From the NCBI RefSeq assembly GCF_000300975.2, contig NZ_AEEC02000009.1, forward strand, positions 85,563 to 149,562: DNA of 64,000 nt, given 5' to 3'. The position numbers and the translations under genes were made by a program. Within the stretch, counting starts at the first letter, position 1. Each line of letters begins with the position of its first letter. The notes below the pieces were generated by a model. That model was not told the DNA's origin. It searched no databases and saw nothing but the letters and a program-made list of their open reading frames with translations. Positions 26,270-36,800 of the stretch are shown one piece after another. The DNA is from Herbaspirillum frisingense GSF30 (GTDB taxonomy: Bacteria > Pseudomonadota > Gammaproteobacteria > Burkholderiales > Burkholderiaceae_D).

Positions 26270-27994
26270 TCAGCGACCGGCACGACGATAGAGACGGAAG
26301 CGTTCATCGCGGTCCGACGGGCGACGACCTTCCCACACCATGCGCCAGGACCCGGGGTACTGGCGCAGCATGAGTGAGGCATCCTGATTGCTGATGTCAT
26401 CCTGCAGCAGCAGGTAATCACAGCTCTGGTCACGTTCGTCGGCGAAGCGCACGTTGCCGAAGTAGGCGAAGGAGGCGCGCTGCGCCGGGCCGACATTGGT
26501 CTGCACGCATTGCTTGACCGAGCCCAGCCTGGATTCGATCTGCTCGGCCACGCCCGCATAGCTCTTGCCATAGTTGACCCAGGGCAGCCACAGCGTCATC
26601 AGCAGCACCCAGCACAGGATCACCCCGCCCGAAGACAGCACGACGGCACGCCACAGTACCGAGGGGCGGCGCGAGATGCGCCAGTGCACCACCACGATCC
26701 AGGCGATGGTGGCGGCGATGGCGATGGCCAGCGAGATCCAGGCGAAGCCGGGTTTGAAGCCAGGTGCCAGCTTGTAGGCATTGCGCGCGATCTGCGCCGG
26801 CCAGCCGGTTTCCTTGGCGATCCAGCCGATCCAGATGAAGGCGGCCGAGGTGGTCAGCGTCATCACTGAGAACCAGTCCACCGCATTGATGGCGCCACGC
26901 TTCATGGTCGGCAGGCCGAAGGCGGCCAGGATGGCCAGCGCTGGCAGCAGCGGCAGCAACATGCCTTCTTCGTGATGCACGTTCATCAGCACCAGCAGCG
27001 TGATCGGAATCAGGAAGGCCAGCGGCAGCGCGATGTGCAGCGAACCCGGCTGGCGGCGCCAGGCATACAGCGCCCAGCCGGCGAAGGGCCAGGCCGGCCA
27101 GGCAAACCAGACACCGTACTTGCCCAGGAAGGCGAGGGTGGCCAGGGTGGGGCGATTCAACTGGTAGATGTTCCAGCTCATCCAGAGATCGAACTGGCCG
27201 GCAGCGTCGTCGCCGATGAGCCGGCGCAGCGCCAATACCCAGGCAGCGCTCATGAGCAGGGCCAGCGGCAGCGATACCAGTGCTGCCAGGCGCAGTGCGC
27301 GGCCATCCTTGCGGACCAGCGCCAGCACCAGCAGCGCGACCAGCACGCCGGCCGGCAGCAGCCAGCCATAGGTCAGCACCAGCATGCCCAGCGCCAGGCC
27401 CAGCCAGAAGGCGTGGCGCAGCTTGCCGGCATCGAACACGCGGGCTGCGCCGTACATGGCGTAGGCCACCAGCGCGATCTGCAGGGTCTTGGGGCTGGTT
27501 TCGTGGCTATGCAACAGCAGGCCGAGGAAACCCAGATAGATCAGGAAGGCGCCATCGGCCAGCGTGCGGCCGAAGTCCTTGGGTTCGGGCTGGCCACCGA
27601 AGGCCAGCTTCAGCGGTTGTGCCTCGGGCCGACGGCCCAGCAGGTAGGTGGTGTACCAGATCGAGAGCGAGCCGACCAGAAAGCAGCCGATGGTGGAAAT
27701 GCGCGCCGCCAGCGGGTCACCGAGCAGCCAGCCGAACAGCTTGATGCAGATCGCCCCGAACCAGTAGGCCAGTGGACTTTCCGCCGGTAGCGGCAGGCCG
27801 GCCACATTGGGCGTGAGCCAGTCGGCCAGCACACCGTGCGCCATGGTCCACATGATGCCGAAGCTGGTGGCATCCTCGTTCTTCCAGGGGTCGCGGCCGA
27901 TCAGGCCGGGCAGGATATACAGGAGGGCGAGCGCAAGCAGTGCCATGCGCGGAAGCGCATGGGTGGCTGCTGCTGGAAGACGGACGGGCTTCAT
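26270..27994 (-). CDS. ArnT-like integral membrane glycosyltransferase
   Basis: This is a 574-residue protein starting at ATG 27994 (MKPVRLP); a GTG 48 bp upstream is possible. It has about twelve hydrophobic helices and the family's early periplasmic motif RDPWKNEDATSFGIMWTMAHG, where the acidic residues act in catalysis in ArnT/PMT (GT-C fold) enzymes. Such enzymes move a sugar from undecaprenyl phosphate to lipid A or protein. Neither arnBCAD genes nor a partner glycan gene lies nearby, so the acceptor is unknown. The C-terminal soluble region follows the last helix at about residue 470. Confidence 0.82.
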   Translation of the reverse strand: MKPVRLPAAATHALPRMALLALALLYILPGLIGRDPWKNEDATSFGIMWTMAHGVLADWLTPNVAGLPLPAESPLAYWFGAICIKLFGWLLGDPLAARISTIGCFLVGSLSIWYTTYLLGRRPEAQPLKLAFGGQPEPKDFGRTLADGAFLIYLGFLGLLLHSHETSPKTLQIALVAYAMYGAARVFDAGKLRHAFWLGLALGMLVLTYGWLLPAGVLVALLVLALVRKDGRALRLAALVSLPLALLMSAAWVLALRRLIGDDAAGQFDLWMSWNIYQLNRPTLATLAFLGKYGVWFAWPAWPFAGWALYAWRRQPGSLHIALPLAFLIPITLLVLMNVHHEEGMLLPLLPALAILAAFGLPTMKRGAINAVDWFSVMTLTTSAAFIWIGWIAKETGWPAQIARNAYKLAPGFKPGFAWISLAIAIAATIAWIVVVHWRISRRPSVLWRAVVLSSGGVILCWVLLMTLWLPWVNYGKSYAGVAEQIESRLGSVKQCVQTNVGPAQRASFAYFGNVRFADERDQSCDYLLLQDDISNQDASLMLRQYPGSWRMVWEGRRPSDRDERFRLYRRAGR

Positions 27995-28233
27995 CAAGAT
28001 GTTGTTGCTCTTGTTCTGTATTGCGATATTGGGGTGGGGCACAGGCCTTGGCTGTGCGCTCGCCGCTGCATGGGGCGGCGGATATTTTTTGCAGGCCCTA
28101 TTGTGCAGGAAATCACAGTAAATAGTTGTTTCTGACTGCTACATCCTGGTGCATGCGGTGTTGCTCTGTTGCTGTGGTGCTGTGGCGTGGTATTCGCCCA
28201 TTGCATCGTGCCGGCACCACGACCACGCAAAAC

Positions 28234-28259
28234 AAAAAAGGCAGCCGGAGCTGCCTTTT
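28234..28259 (-). terminator. Rho-independent terminator of the L31 gene
   Basis: AAAAGGCAGC pairs with GCTGCCTTTT around a 4-nt loop. On the minus strand the stem runs into TTTTTTG just after the L31 stop. Confidence 0.85.
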
Positions 28260-28275
28260 CTGAGGGAAGTACTGA

Positions 28276-28545
28276 TTACGCCTTCGAGACAGCAGTCTTC
28301 GAACCGACGGAACCGAACTTCTGGCGGAACTTCTCGACGCGGCCAGCGGTGTCGACGATCTTGTGCTTGCCGGTGTAGAACGGGTGCGATTCAGCCGAAA
28401 CTTCGATCTTCACCAGGGGATATTGCTTGCCTTCGAACTCAGCGGTTTCGCGGGTGCCGATGGTGGAGCGGGTGATGAACTTGAAGTCGTTCGACACGTC
28501 GTGGAACAGGACTTCGCGGTAATCCGGGTGGATGCCTTCTTTCAT
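28276..28545 (-). CDS. rpmE2: Ribosomal protein L31, type B
   Basis: This 89-residue protein begins at ATG 28545 with [16 protein letters not shown], the type B L31 N-terminus. An in-frame extension of 12 codons upstream is not needed. It lacks the zinc-binding cysteines of type A L31, so it is the zinc-independent form. In bacteria with both forms, Zur induces type B under zinc starvation; I see no clear Zur box here, and this may be the only copy. A good -10 (TATAAT) lies about 100 bp upstream. Confidence 0.95.
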   Translation of the reverse strand: MKEGIHPDYREVLFHDVSNDFKFITRSTIGTRETAEFEGKQYPLVKIEVSAESHPFYTGKHKIVDTAGRVEKFRQKFGSVGSKTAVSKA

Positions 28546-28644
28546 GATTGCCTCAAGAGTAGTTTGGTAGCCAATCGCCACTTCGTCGGTCGCCCTGCTT
28601 CTTGACCCGATTGATGATCACTTGCCGGTTTGGAAAAGTCCGAA

Positions 28645-28650
28645 ATTATA
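28645..28650 (-). promoter_or_regulatory. -10 box of the L31 promoter
   Basis: Consensus TATAAT is read on the minus strand, about 100 bp before the L31 start. A possible -35 TTGCCC lies 19 bp further upstream. Confidence 0.55.
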
Positions 28651-28763
28651 CAATCAAATCAGGAGCTTGGGGCAAGGTGCGCAGTGCCCTGGCCGGTCCG
28701 GACGTGGTTTTTCGGGTTCATGGACGCGGATGGTATTGCGATTGTATTGCTCCTGATGCAATG

Positions 28764-28797
28764 AAAAACGGCATGTCTGCAAGCAGGCATGCCGTTT
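28764..28797 (-). terminator. Rho-independent terminator of rho
   Basis: AAACGGCATG pairs with CATGCCGTTT around a loop of about 12 nt, and on the minus strand it is followed by TTTTTCATT. It lies 35 bp after the rho stop. Confidence 0.8.
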
Positions 28798-28831
28798 CGC
28801 CGGTGGGTGACCGGATGATGCAGTGATGCGT

Positions 28832-30094
28832 TTAGTTGCCGCGACGCATCATGTCGAAGAACTCGGCGTTGTTCTTGGTGGACTTCATCTTGTCGAGGAT
28901 GAATTCCATCGCTTCGATCTCGTCCATGTCGTACATCAGCTTGCGCAGCACCCAGATCTTCTGCAACTGGTCGGGCTTGATCAGCAGCTCTTCACGGCGG
29001 GTGCCGGACTTGGAGAGGTTGATGGCCGGGTAGACGCGCTTCTCGGCCAGGCGACGCTCCAGGTGGACTTCCATGTTGCCGGTACCCTTGAATTCTTCAA
29101 AGATCACGTCATCCATGCGCGAGCCGGTTTCGATCAGGGCGGTGGCGATGATGGTCAGCGAGCCGCCTTCTTCCACATTGCGCGCCGCGCCAAAGAAACG
29201 CTTCGGGCGCTGCAGGGCGTTGGCGTCCACACCGCCGGTGAGCACCTTGCCGGAGGCCGGGATGACGGTGTTGTAGGCGCGTGCCAGGCGGGTGATCGAG
29301 TCCAGCAGGATGACCACGTCCTTCTTCATTTCGACCAGGCGCTTGGCCTTTTCCAGCACCATTTCGGCGACCTGCACGTGACGCGTGGCCGGTTCGTCGA
29401 AGGTGGAGGCGACCACTTCGCCGCGCACCGAGCGCTGCATTTCGGTCACTTCTTCCGGGCGTTCGTCGATCAGCAGCACGATCATCACGGTGTCCGGATG
29501 ATTGGTGGTGATGGCGTGGGCGATGTGTTGCAGCATCACCGACTTGCCCGATTTGGGCGAGGCCACCAGCAGGCCGCGCTGGCCGCGACCGACCGGGGCG
29601 ATCAGGTCGATGATGCGGCCGGTGATGTTTTCCTCGCCGCGCATCTCGCGCTCAAGCTGCAGCAGCTTGTTGGGGTGCAGCGGGGTGAGGTTTTCAAACA
29701 GGATGCGGTGCTTGGAGGCTTCCGGCGGTTCGCCGTTGACCTTGTCGACCTTGACCAGGGCGAAATAGCGCTCGCCGTCCTTGGGCGTGCGCACTTCACC
29801 TTCGATGGAGTCGCCGGTGTGCAGGTTGAAACGGCGGATCTGCGAAGGTGAGATATAGATGTCGTCGGTGGACGCCATGTAGCTGGCGTCGGGCGAGCGC
29901 AGGAAGCCGAAGCCGTCAGGCAGCACTTCCAGGGCGCCATCGCCAAAAATCTGTTCTCCTGATTTTGCGCGCTTCTTCAGGATGGCAAACATCAACTCCT
30001 GTTTGCGCAGGCGCGCAGCGTTCTCGATGTCCAGGCTGATTGCCATTTCCAGCAAGGCAGAGACGTGCATCGCTTTTAGTTCTGATAAGTGCAT
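28832..30094 (-). CDS. rho: Transcription termination factor Rho
   Basis: This 420-residue protein is a hexameric RNA-dependent ATPase, almost the same length as E. coli Rho (419). Residues 1-50 form the Rho N-terminal helical domain, and the cold-shock-like RNA-binding domain has [14 protein letters not shown]. The ATPase domain has the P-loop [13 protein letters not shown], Walker B region [16 protein letters not shown] and the R-loop segment [12 protein letters not shown]. It lies 125 bp downstream of trxA on the same strand; trxA-rho is a conserved pair in proteobacteria. Confidence 0.97.
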   Translation of the reverse strand: MHLSELKAMHVSALLEMAISLDIENAARLRKQELMFAILKKRAKSGEQIFGDGALEVLPDGFGFLRSPDASYMASTDDIYISPSQIRRFNLHTGDSIEGEVRTPKDGERYFALVKVDKVNGEPPEASKHRILFENLTPLHPNKLLQLEREMRGEENITGRIIDLIAPVGRGQRGLLVASPKSGKSVMLQHIAHAITTNHPDTVMIVLLIDERPEEVTEMQRSVRGEVVASTFDEPATRHVQVAEMVLEKAKRLVEMKKDVVILLDSITRLARAYNTVIPASGKVLTGGVDANALQRPKRFFGAARNVEEGGSLTIIATALIETGSRMDDVIFEEFKGTGNMEVHLERRLAEKRVYPAINLSKSGTRREELLIKPDQLQKIWVLRKLMYDMDEIEAMEFILDKMKSTKNNAEFFDMMRRGN

Positions 30095-30219
30095 ATGAGT
30101 GTCCCGGGACGGGATAAGTAAAGGTGGGGGAGGGAATTGCGTGGTGTGAGTCTGGGGTCAAGCCCGGCCTGTTGTGCCGGACAGACGGCAGCGCGAGCGC
30201 GCCGCCGTCGGATATTACA

Positions 30220-30546
30220 TCAGATGTTGCTGTCGATGAACGAAACCAGCTGGCCCTTGGCCAGTGCGCCGACCTTCTGGGCTGCGGCTGCACCGTTCTT
30301 GAACAGGATCAGGGTCGGGATGCCGCGGATGCCGAACTTGGCCGGAATGGCCTGGTTGGAATCCACATCCAGCTTGGCGATCTGCAGCTTGCCGTCGTAT
30401 TCTTTGGCGACTTCTTCCAGGATCGGGGCGATGGCCTTGCAGGGACCGCACCATTCGGCCCAGAAATCAACCAGCACGGGCTTGTCGGACTTCAGCACGT
30501 CAGCTTCGAAGGAGGCGTCGGTAATATGTTTGATATGTTCGCTCAT
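30220..30546 (-). CDS. trxA: Thioredoxin 1
   Basis: This 108-residue cytosolic protein disulfide reductase has the redox motif WCGPCK (C33, C36), the cis-proline segment [14 protein letters not shown] and the usual DFWAEW strand. It is the electron donor for ribonucleotide reductase and other reductases. A GAGGAAATGCC ribosome binding site precedes the ATG. Confidence 0.97.
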   Translation of the reverse strand: MSEHIKHITDASFEADVLKSDKPVLVDFWAEWCGPCKAIAPILEEVAKEYDGKLQIAKLDVDSNQAIPAKFGIRGIPTLILFKNGAAAAQKVGALAKGQLVSFIDSNI

Positions 30547-31043
30547 GGCATTTCCTCGGTATGAGGGAGGTCTAGTAAGTAGTCAATTAGCGCCGGTGGA
30601 CACATACCATCATGCCTGGCGTGAGCCATCAACGCTTCCGGAGTTGCTTGGTCTACGTGGAGTCGTTGCGCGCCGATTCAAGTTGTATTTGAAGCGCGGC
30701 AGGGGTAAGCGGCGGGGTACAGGAACAATCATAACCCATTTTGAGGGAATGTGTAGACGCAGCGGCCCGGGCTTGTTGTGTCTCGTCCTCACGCCGGCTG
30801 CAGGCTGGCCGACGAGTACCGACGCGGCTTTGCAGGCGATCTGCTGGCAAAAAATGCGCAAGCGCCAGGACCTGCTGGCATACAATGCGCAGCAGTCCGG
30901 GGCGCACTGCGATTGAAAATATCTCTTGCTTCGAGAGAAAAATACAATCGCCGCCAGCCCTGGAAGGGGCCTCGTGCTCGCCCGATGTGGCCTGACCTGG
31001 CGCCCTGGTTTCCTCAATCGCCCTGATTCAATCCCGAGAACGC
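30547..31043. other. 497-bp divergent intergenic region between trxA and addB
   Basis: No credible gene is seen. It must hold the promoters for both flanking genes. A TACAAT box at 30943-30948 and TTGACT at the trxA side (near 30580, minus strand) are candidates, but neither has a convincing partner box. Confidence 0.4.
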
Positions 31044-33821
31044 ATGCTGTCAGCCACCGTCCCGATCGCTCCCACTCCCGACTTCTGGCAACAGGCCGTG
31101 CGTCTGTTGCTGCGCGAAGGCCAGCCACTGGGCCAGGCCCTGCACAGCGAGACGCAGGCCGCCGCAGCGCTGGATTTCTCGGGCGTGCAGCTGATGGTGC
31201 CGGCCTTCTCCCACGCGCAGAACTTCAAGGCCGCGCTGGCGCGCGAACTGCGCCGGCCCTTCATCGCACCGCGCATCAATACCCTCTCGGGCTTGCTGGC
31301 CATGCAGGTCCCGGGCGAGAGCGCACCGCCGTCCGAGAGCGAACGCCTGATGCAGCTCTACGCCCAGCTGCGCGAGCACGGCTGGTTGAAGAAGATGTTT
31401 TCCGCGCGCCGCAATGCCGATCTCCTGCCCTTGGCCCATACCTTGCTGGCGTTGTCGGACGAGCTGACGCTGGCGCTCTTGCCCGAGATCCGTGCCAGCG
31501 CCGAGGGCGAGCAGGCCGCTGTCGGCCGCTGGGCGCAGGCCCTGGCCCAACTGCTGGAACCGCTGGCGCCGTCGGCGCATGGCATGTTGTCCGACGAGGC
31601 CGCGCTGGTGTGGCAGGTCTGGAAGACCCAGCTGGATGCCAACGACCGCATCGTGCAGCGCTTTGACGCCATGCTGGCCTTGGCCGAACGCGCCAGCCTG
31701 CCGCTGGTGTGGGTCAGCCCCACTGCCCCGGAACCGCTGGACGCAGCCTTCCTGGCCACCTATGGCAGGCATCAGCCGGTACGCATCGTCACCCTCGACT
31801 GGGGCCGCCAGGCCATCGCGCCATTGCATCCGGTCTATCTGGCGGCATGGGAAGAACTGGTGGCCGGGGATGAAGGCGTACCGCCGGCCTTCCTCGAACC
31901 GGCCTCCCTGCCGGCCCCGGCCCCGGTCAAGGCTCCCGCGCTGCCGCTGCTCTGTCCGGCGCCGGACCTGGAGAGTGCCGCCGTGCAGAGCGCACAGATC
32001 GTGCTGCGTTGGCTGGAGCAGGGCAAGGGTGAGATCGCCATCGTCGCACAGGACCGGGTCACCGCGCGCCGTTTGCGGGCCCTGCTGGAACGCGCCGAAG
32101 TGGCCGTGGCCGACGAGACCGGCTGGAAGCTGTCCACCACCCGCGCCGCCGCCGCGCTGGCCGCCTGGAACGATCTGGTGTCGGCCTGTGGCGAGACCAA
32201 TGCCCTGCTGGACCTGCTGAAGTCGCCCTTCGTCTTTCCCGATGACCCGGACCGCGCCGATCGCGTCATGCGCATCGAAGCCCGCCTGCGTCGCGCCAAT
32301 ATCGCCGGTGACTGGCAAGCCCTGCAATCGGCCTTCGCGCAGGCGGAGGATGGCGCCGACCTCGCCTGCATCACCTTGCTGGCCCGCCAGGCCGCCCGTT
32401 TCGGCGGTCGCAAGACCCTGGCGCAATGGTGTGACACCCAGCGCGCCCTGTGTCAGGCCCTGGGCATGGAGAACGCACTGCGCGACGATGGCGCGGGCGA
32501 ACAATGCCTCCTGATGCTGGACGACATCGCCGCCGGGCAAGGTGGCCTGGAAGACAGTTTCTCCTTTGCCGAGTGGCGTGCACTGTTGAACCTGCGCCTC
32601 GATGCCACTTCCTACATGCCGCCCATCAAGGATCGGCGGGTGGTGATGCTGCCGCTCAATGGCGCCCGCCTGCGTCGCTTCGACGCGGTACTGGTGATCG
32701 GTGCCGATGCCGCGCACCTGCCATCGCCACCGCAGGAAACGCTGTTCTTTTCCAATGCCGTGCGGCGCGAACTGAACCTGGTCACGCGCGCCGAACGCCA
32801 GCGCCAGCAACTGCGCGACCTGACCGAACTGCTGTGCGTGAACCCCGAGGTGGTGCTGTGCTGGCAGACCCATCAGGACGGCGAACCCAACCCGGTCAGC
32901 CCCTGGATACAGCGCCTGGAACTGAAGCTGGCGCAGCAGGGCATGACGCCGTTGCGCAATGTGCATTGGCAGGCGCCGCTGCGCAAGCTGCAGGCGCAGC
33001 GTTCATCCATGCCGGCACCCAGCGCGCCGGAGCTGTTGCCGTCCAGCCTGTCGGCCAGCGGCTTCGGCAGTTTCCTGGCCTGCCCCTACCAGTTCTTCGC
33101 GGCGCGCATGTTGCGCGTGGCCGTGATGGACGAGCTCTCCGACCTGCCCGAAAAACGCGACTACGGCAGTTGGTTGCATGAAATCCTGCATCGCTATCAC
33201 GCCCACCTGCGTGAGCAGGCCACGCCGCTGGCGGCACGTCCCGCTCTGCTGGCCGGCATCTCGGAAGAGGTGTTCCAGCGCGAGATGCAGCGTCATCCTG
33301 CGGCGCTGGCCTTCCACGCCCGCTGGCAGAAGGTGATGCCAGCCTACCTGCTCTGGGCCAATGAACGCGAGGCCGATGGCTGGCAGTTCGTCTTCGGTGA
33401 GCAGTCTCAGTCGCAAGCGCTGTCCTGGCAGGATGGCGGCATCGAACTGTATGGTCGCCTGGATCGGGTGGATGAGAATGCGCAGGGCGAGCGCGCTCTG
33501 CTGGACTACAAGACTCGCAGCGTCGCCAGCCTCAGGCAGAAGGTCAAGGAAGAGGATGATCATCAACTGGCCTTCTATGGCCTGCTGGCCGGCGGCGCAA
33601 TAGAACACGCCCATTACGTGGCCCTCGAACTGGGCAGCGACAAGAAGACCGGCGACGCCGCTGCCCCCGATTTCCTCCGCAAGCAAGACATGCTCAAGCA
33701 ACAGATCACCACCACCCTGCGTCAGGTGGCGCAGGGCGCGCCGCTACCGGCCAATGGCATCGAATCGGTATGCCAGTACTGCGATATGCGCGGCCTCTGC
33801 CGCAAGGGAGCCTGGCTGTGA
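31044..33821 (+). CDS. addB: AddB-like subunit: inactivated helicase with PD-(D/E)XK nuclease
   Basis: This is a 925-residue protein. The C-terminal nuclease has LLDYKTR (D821, K823) and the cysteines of an iron-staple domain: C680 in LACPYQFF, then C910, C913 and C919 in CQYCDMRGLC. The N-terminal half resembles a degenerate superfamily 1 helicase without a Walker A. With the next gene it should form an AddAB-type helicase-nuclease that resects double-strand breaks and degrades linear foreign DNA. It is shorter than Bacillus AddB. Its stop overlaps the addA GTG start by 4 bp. Confidence 0.85.
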   Translation: MLSATVPIAPTPDFWQQAVRLLLREGQPLGQALHSETQAAAALDFSGVQLMVPAFSHAQNFKAALARELRRPFIAPRINTLSGLLAMQVPGESAPPSESERLMQLYAQLREHGWLKKMFSARRNADLLPLAHTLLALSDELTLALLPEIRASAEGEQAAVGRWAQALAQLLEPLAPSAHGMLSDEAALVWQVWKTQLDANDRIVQRFDAMLALAERASLPLVWVSPTAPEPLDAAFLATYGRHQPVRIVTLDWGRQAIAPLHPVYLAAWEELVAGDEGVPPAFLEPASLPAPAPVKAPALPLLCPAPDLESAAVQSAQIVLRWLEQGKGEIAIVAQDRVTARRLRALLERAEVAVADETGWKLSTTRAAAALAAWNDLVSACGETNALLDLLKSPFVFPDDPDRADRVMRIEARLRRANIAGDWQALQSAFAQAEDGADLACITLLARQAARFGGRKTLAQWCDTQRALCQALGMENALRDDGAGEQCLLMLDDIAAGQGGLEDSFSFAEWRALLNLRLDATSYMPPIKDRRVVMLPLNGARLRRFDAVLVIGADAAHLPSPPQETLFFSNAVRRELNLVTRAERQRQQLRDLTELLCVNPEVVLCWQTHQDGEPNPVSPWIQRLELKLAQQGMTPLRNVHWQAPLRKLQAQRSSMPAPSAPELLPSSLSASGFGSFLACPYQFFAARMLRVAVMDELSDLPEKRDYGSWLHEILHRYHAHLREQATPLAARPALLAGISEEVFQREMQRHPAALAFHARWQKVMPAYLLWANEREADGWQFVFGEQSQSQALSWQDGGIELYGRLDRVDENAQGERALLDYKTRSVASLRQKVKEEDDHQLAFYGLLAGGAIEHAHYVALELGSDKKTGDAAAPDFLRKQDMLKQQITTTLRQVAQGAPLPANGIESVCQYCDMRGLCRKGAWL

Positions 33822-36800
33822 GCACCGGCGAGATGAAGAAACCCGCTCCGGCGGCCTACGAGATCGACGGCACTGCCGTCGAGGCCGCCCAGTTCACCCG
33901 CGCCGCCTGCGATCCGCGCCACTCGGTGGTGGTGGAAGCCTGCGCCGGCAGCGGCAAGACCTGGCTGCTGGTGGCACGCATGCTGCGGCTGTTGCTCTCG
34001 GGCGCCCAGGCGCCTGAACTGCTGGCCATCACCTTCACCCGCAAGGCCGCGCAGGAAATGCGCGAGCGCCTGATGGAGCTCTTGCATGAACTGGCGCTGG
34101 CCGATGAGGCCGGGGCCGCCGCACTGCTGCGCGAGCGCGGCGTGGCCGAGGCCGATCTGTCGCGGTTGCTGCCGGTGGCACGCGGCCTGTATGAGCGCAT
34201 CCTGTCGTCCGAACAGAGCCTGTCCATCGACACCTTCCATAGCTGGTTTGCACGCCTGCTGCAGATCGCGCCGCTGGCCTCGGGCGTGCCGCATGGCTAT
34301 ACCCTCACCGAGAAGAATGGCGAGCTGCTGGACGAGGCCTATCGCCGCTTCATGCAGAAGCTGCGCAACCCCGAGGGCGAGCGCATCAAGGCTGCCTTGC
34401 TGGAACTGTATGAACTGGCTGGCGACTTCAATGCCCGCCAGTTGCTGGACGCCTTCATCGACAAGCGTGCCGAATGGTGGGCCGCGACCCAGCACGATGG
34501 CGACGACAGTGAAGAGATCGATACGCCGACCCCGCTGCTGTGGCTGCAAGCCCTGTGCGGCGAGGATGCGCTGCGCGACGCGCGACTGTCGTTGTGGAAT
34601 GACGCTGCCCTGGTGGACCGCGCCAGTCGTATCGCCATCCTGCTGGGGCAGGGCGGTGCCGCCAACAAGACCCGGGCCGTGGCCATCGAATCTGCGCTGA
34701 CCGCCGGGCCGGCGCTGGCGCACTTCGACGCGCTGTACAGCCAGTTCTTCGACGACAAGGACAAGCCGCGCAAGAACGGCAAGGTGAAATCCCTGCTGGC
34801 GGCAGTGGTGCAGCATTTCCAGGTGAGCGAAGATGCCGCGCTGGAGGCCTTCGACAGCGAATTCAATGCCGTCGGCACCGAGTTGCGCAAGTTGCAGGGA
34901 CGCAGCAAGGAAAAGCAGGTACTGCAGCTCAATGGCGCCCTCTTCATCGCTGGCCGCGCCTATCTCGACAGCTATCAGGAAGTGAAATCGGAACAGCGCG
35001 TGCTGGACTTCGCCGACCTCGAATGGCAGGCCTATCGCCTGCTCAATGACGAGGCCAGTGCCGCCTACCTGCAGACCCGGCTGGATGCCCGCTACAAGCA
35101 CATCCTGCTGGACGAATTCCAGGACACCAACCCGCTGCAATGGAGCATCGTGCGTTCCTGGCTGCGTGCCTATGGCGGCGATGCGGCGCAACCGAGCGTG
35201 TTCGTGGTGGGGGACCCCAAGCAATCGATCTATCGCTTCCGGCGTGCTGAGCCCCGGGTGTTCGTGGCGGCGCGTGACCTGTTGCGCGCGCAGGGCGCGG
35301 CGGTGCTGCGCGCCAACCAGACGCGGCGCAATGCCAGTGCCGTGGTCGAGGTGCTCAATCGCTCATTCGTGCGCGGCGGCAATCCGCTGTTCGCCCAGCA
35401 GACCACGCTGGGCCTGGAGGGAGGCGAGGTGTGGCGCCTGCCGTTGGTGCGGCAGGAGGAAGGTGCAGAAAACGTCAACGACGAAGACGCCGAGGCCAGT
35501 GACCCGGCGCCCGTGATCGCCTGGCGCAATCCACTGACCACGGCACGCGGCGAGGAAGACGATGCCCGTCGCCTGCTGGAGGGGCAGGCGCTGGCGCAGG
35601 CGCTGCTCAAGGCCAGCCGCGAAGTGCCGGTGGTGGATGGCAAGTCGACCCGGCCCATGCGCTGGAGCGACATCATGCTGCTGGTGCGCAAGCGCAGCCA
35701 CCTGGCGGCCTATGAAAGTGCCTTGCGCGCAGCCGGCATCCCCTTCATCTCGGACAGGCGCGGTGGTCTGCTGGAATCGCTGGAGATCGCCGACCTGATC
35801 GCGCTGCTGACCTTCCTCATCACCCCCAACGACACGCGGGCGCTGGCGCACGTCCTCAAGAGTCCCATCATCGGCGCGTCCGACGACGATCTGGTGCAGA
35901 TCGCCCGCCGTGCCGCACAGGCCGATGGCGGCCACTGGTGGCAGCACATGCTGGCCATGCAGCAGGAGGGTGTGGCCTCGGCCGCGCTGGTGCGCGCGAC
36001 CGGTATGCTGCAACGCTGGCTGCAGGCGGCGCCGCACCTGCCGGTGCATGATCTGCTGGACATGATCCTGCACCAGGGCGACCTGGTCGCGCGCTATGCC
36101 CAGTACGCCTCGCCGCTGACGCGCAGCCAGACCCTGGGCAATATCGCCGCCTTCGTGGAGCTGTCGTTGAACATGGATGCCGGACGTTATCCCAGCCTGC
36201 CCAAGTTCATCGACGCGCTGCGCGTGTTGCAGCGCAGTGCCGGTGGCGATGCGCCCGACGAGGCCAGCGTGGATGCCAGCGCCGATGCCGTTCGCATCCT
36301 CACCGTACACAGCGCCAAGGGGCTGGAGGCACCGGTGGTGGCGATCCTGGATGCCAATCACAGCGAATCGGTGGAAGACAACCTGGGCATCATCTGCGAA
36401 TGGCCGCAGGATCAGGATGCGCCGACGCATTTCTCCGCCTTCGGCCGTCGTAGCGAACGTGGTGCGGCGCGTCAGCGCCTGTTCGACGAAGAGGATGCCC
36501 TGCGTCAGCAGGAAGACTGGAACCTGCTCTACGTCGCCGTCACCCGCGCCAAGCAATTGCTGCTGGTGTCGGGCGTGGCCGGCACCCGTGGCGCAGGGGA
36601 GGGCGGTGTGGTGGCAGGTAGCTGGTACGAGCGCCTCTTCGCCAGCGATGCCCCGGTGCGCGAGATCAGCGAGGAGGCGGTGCAGGGCGCGCAGGCGGCA
36701 GCGCTGGAAGAGCGCTTCGAGCTGTCGCTGTTCGAGCCGCGGCCGGTTCCGTTGTCGCTGTTCGGTGCGGGCACTGGCTCTGGCGCTGGCGAGGCCGAAA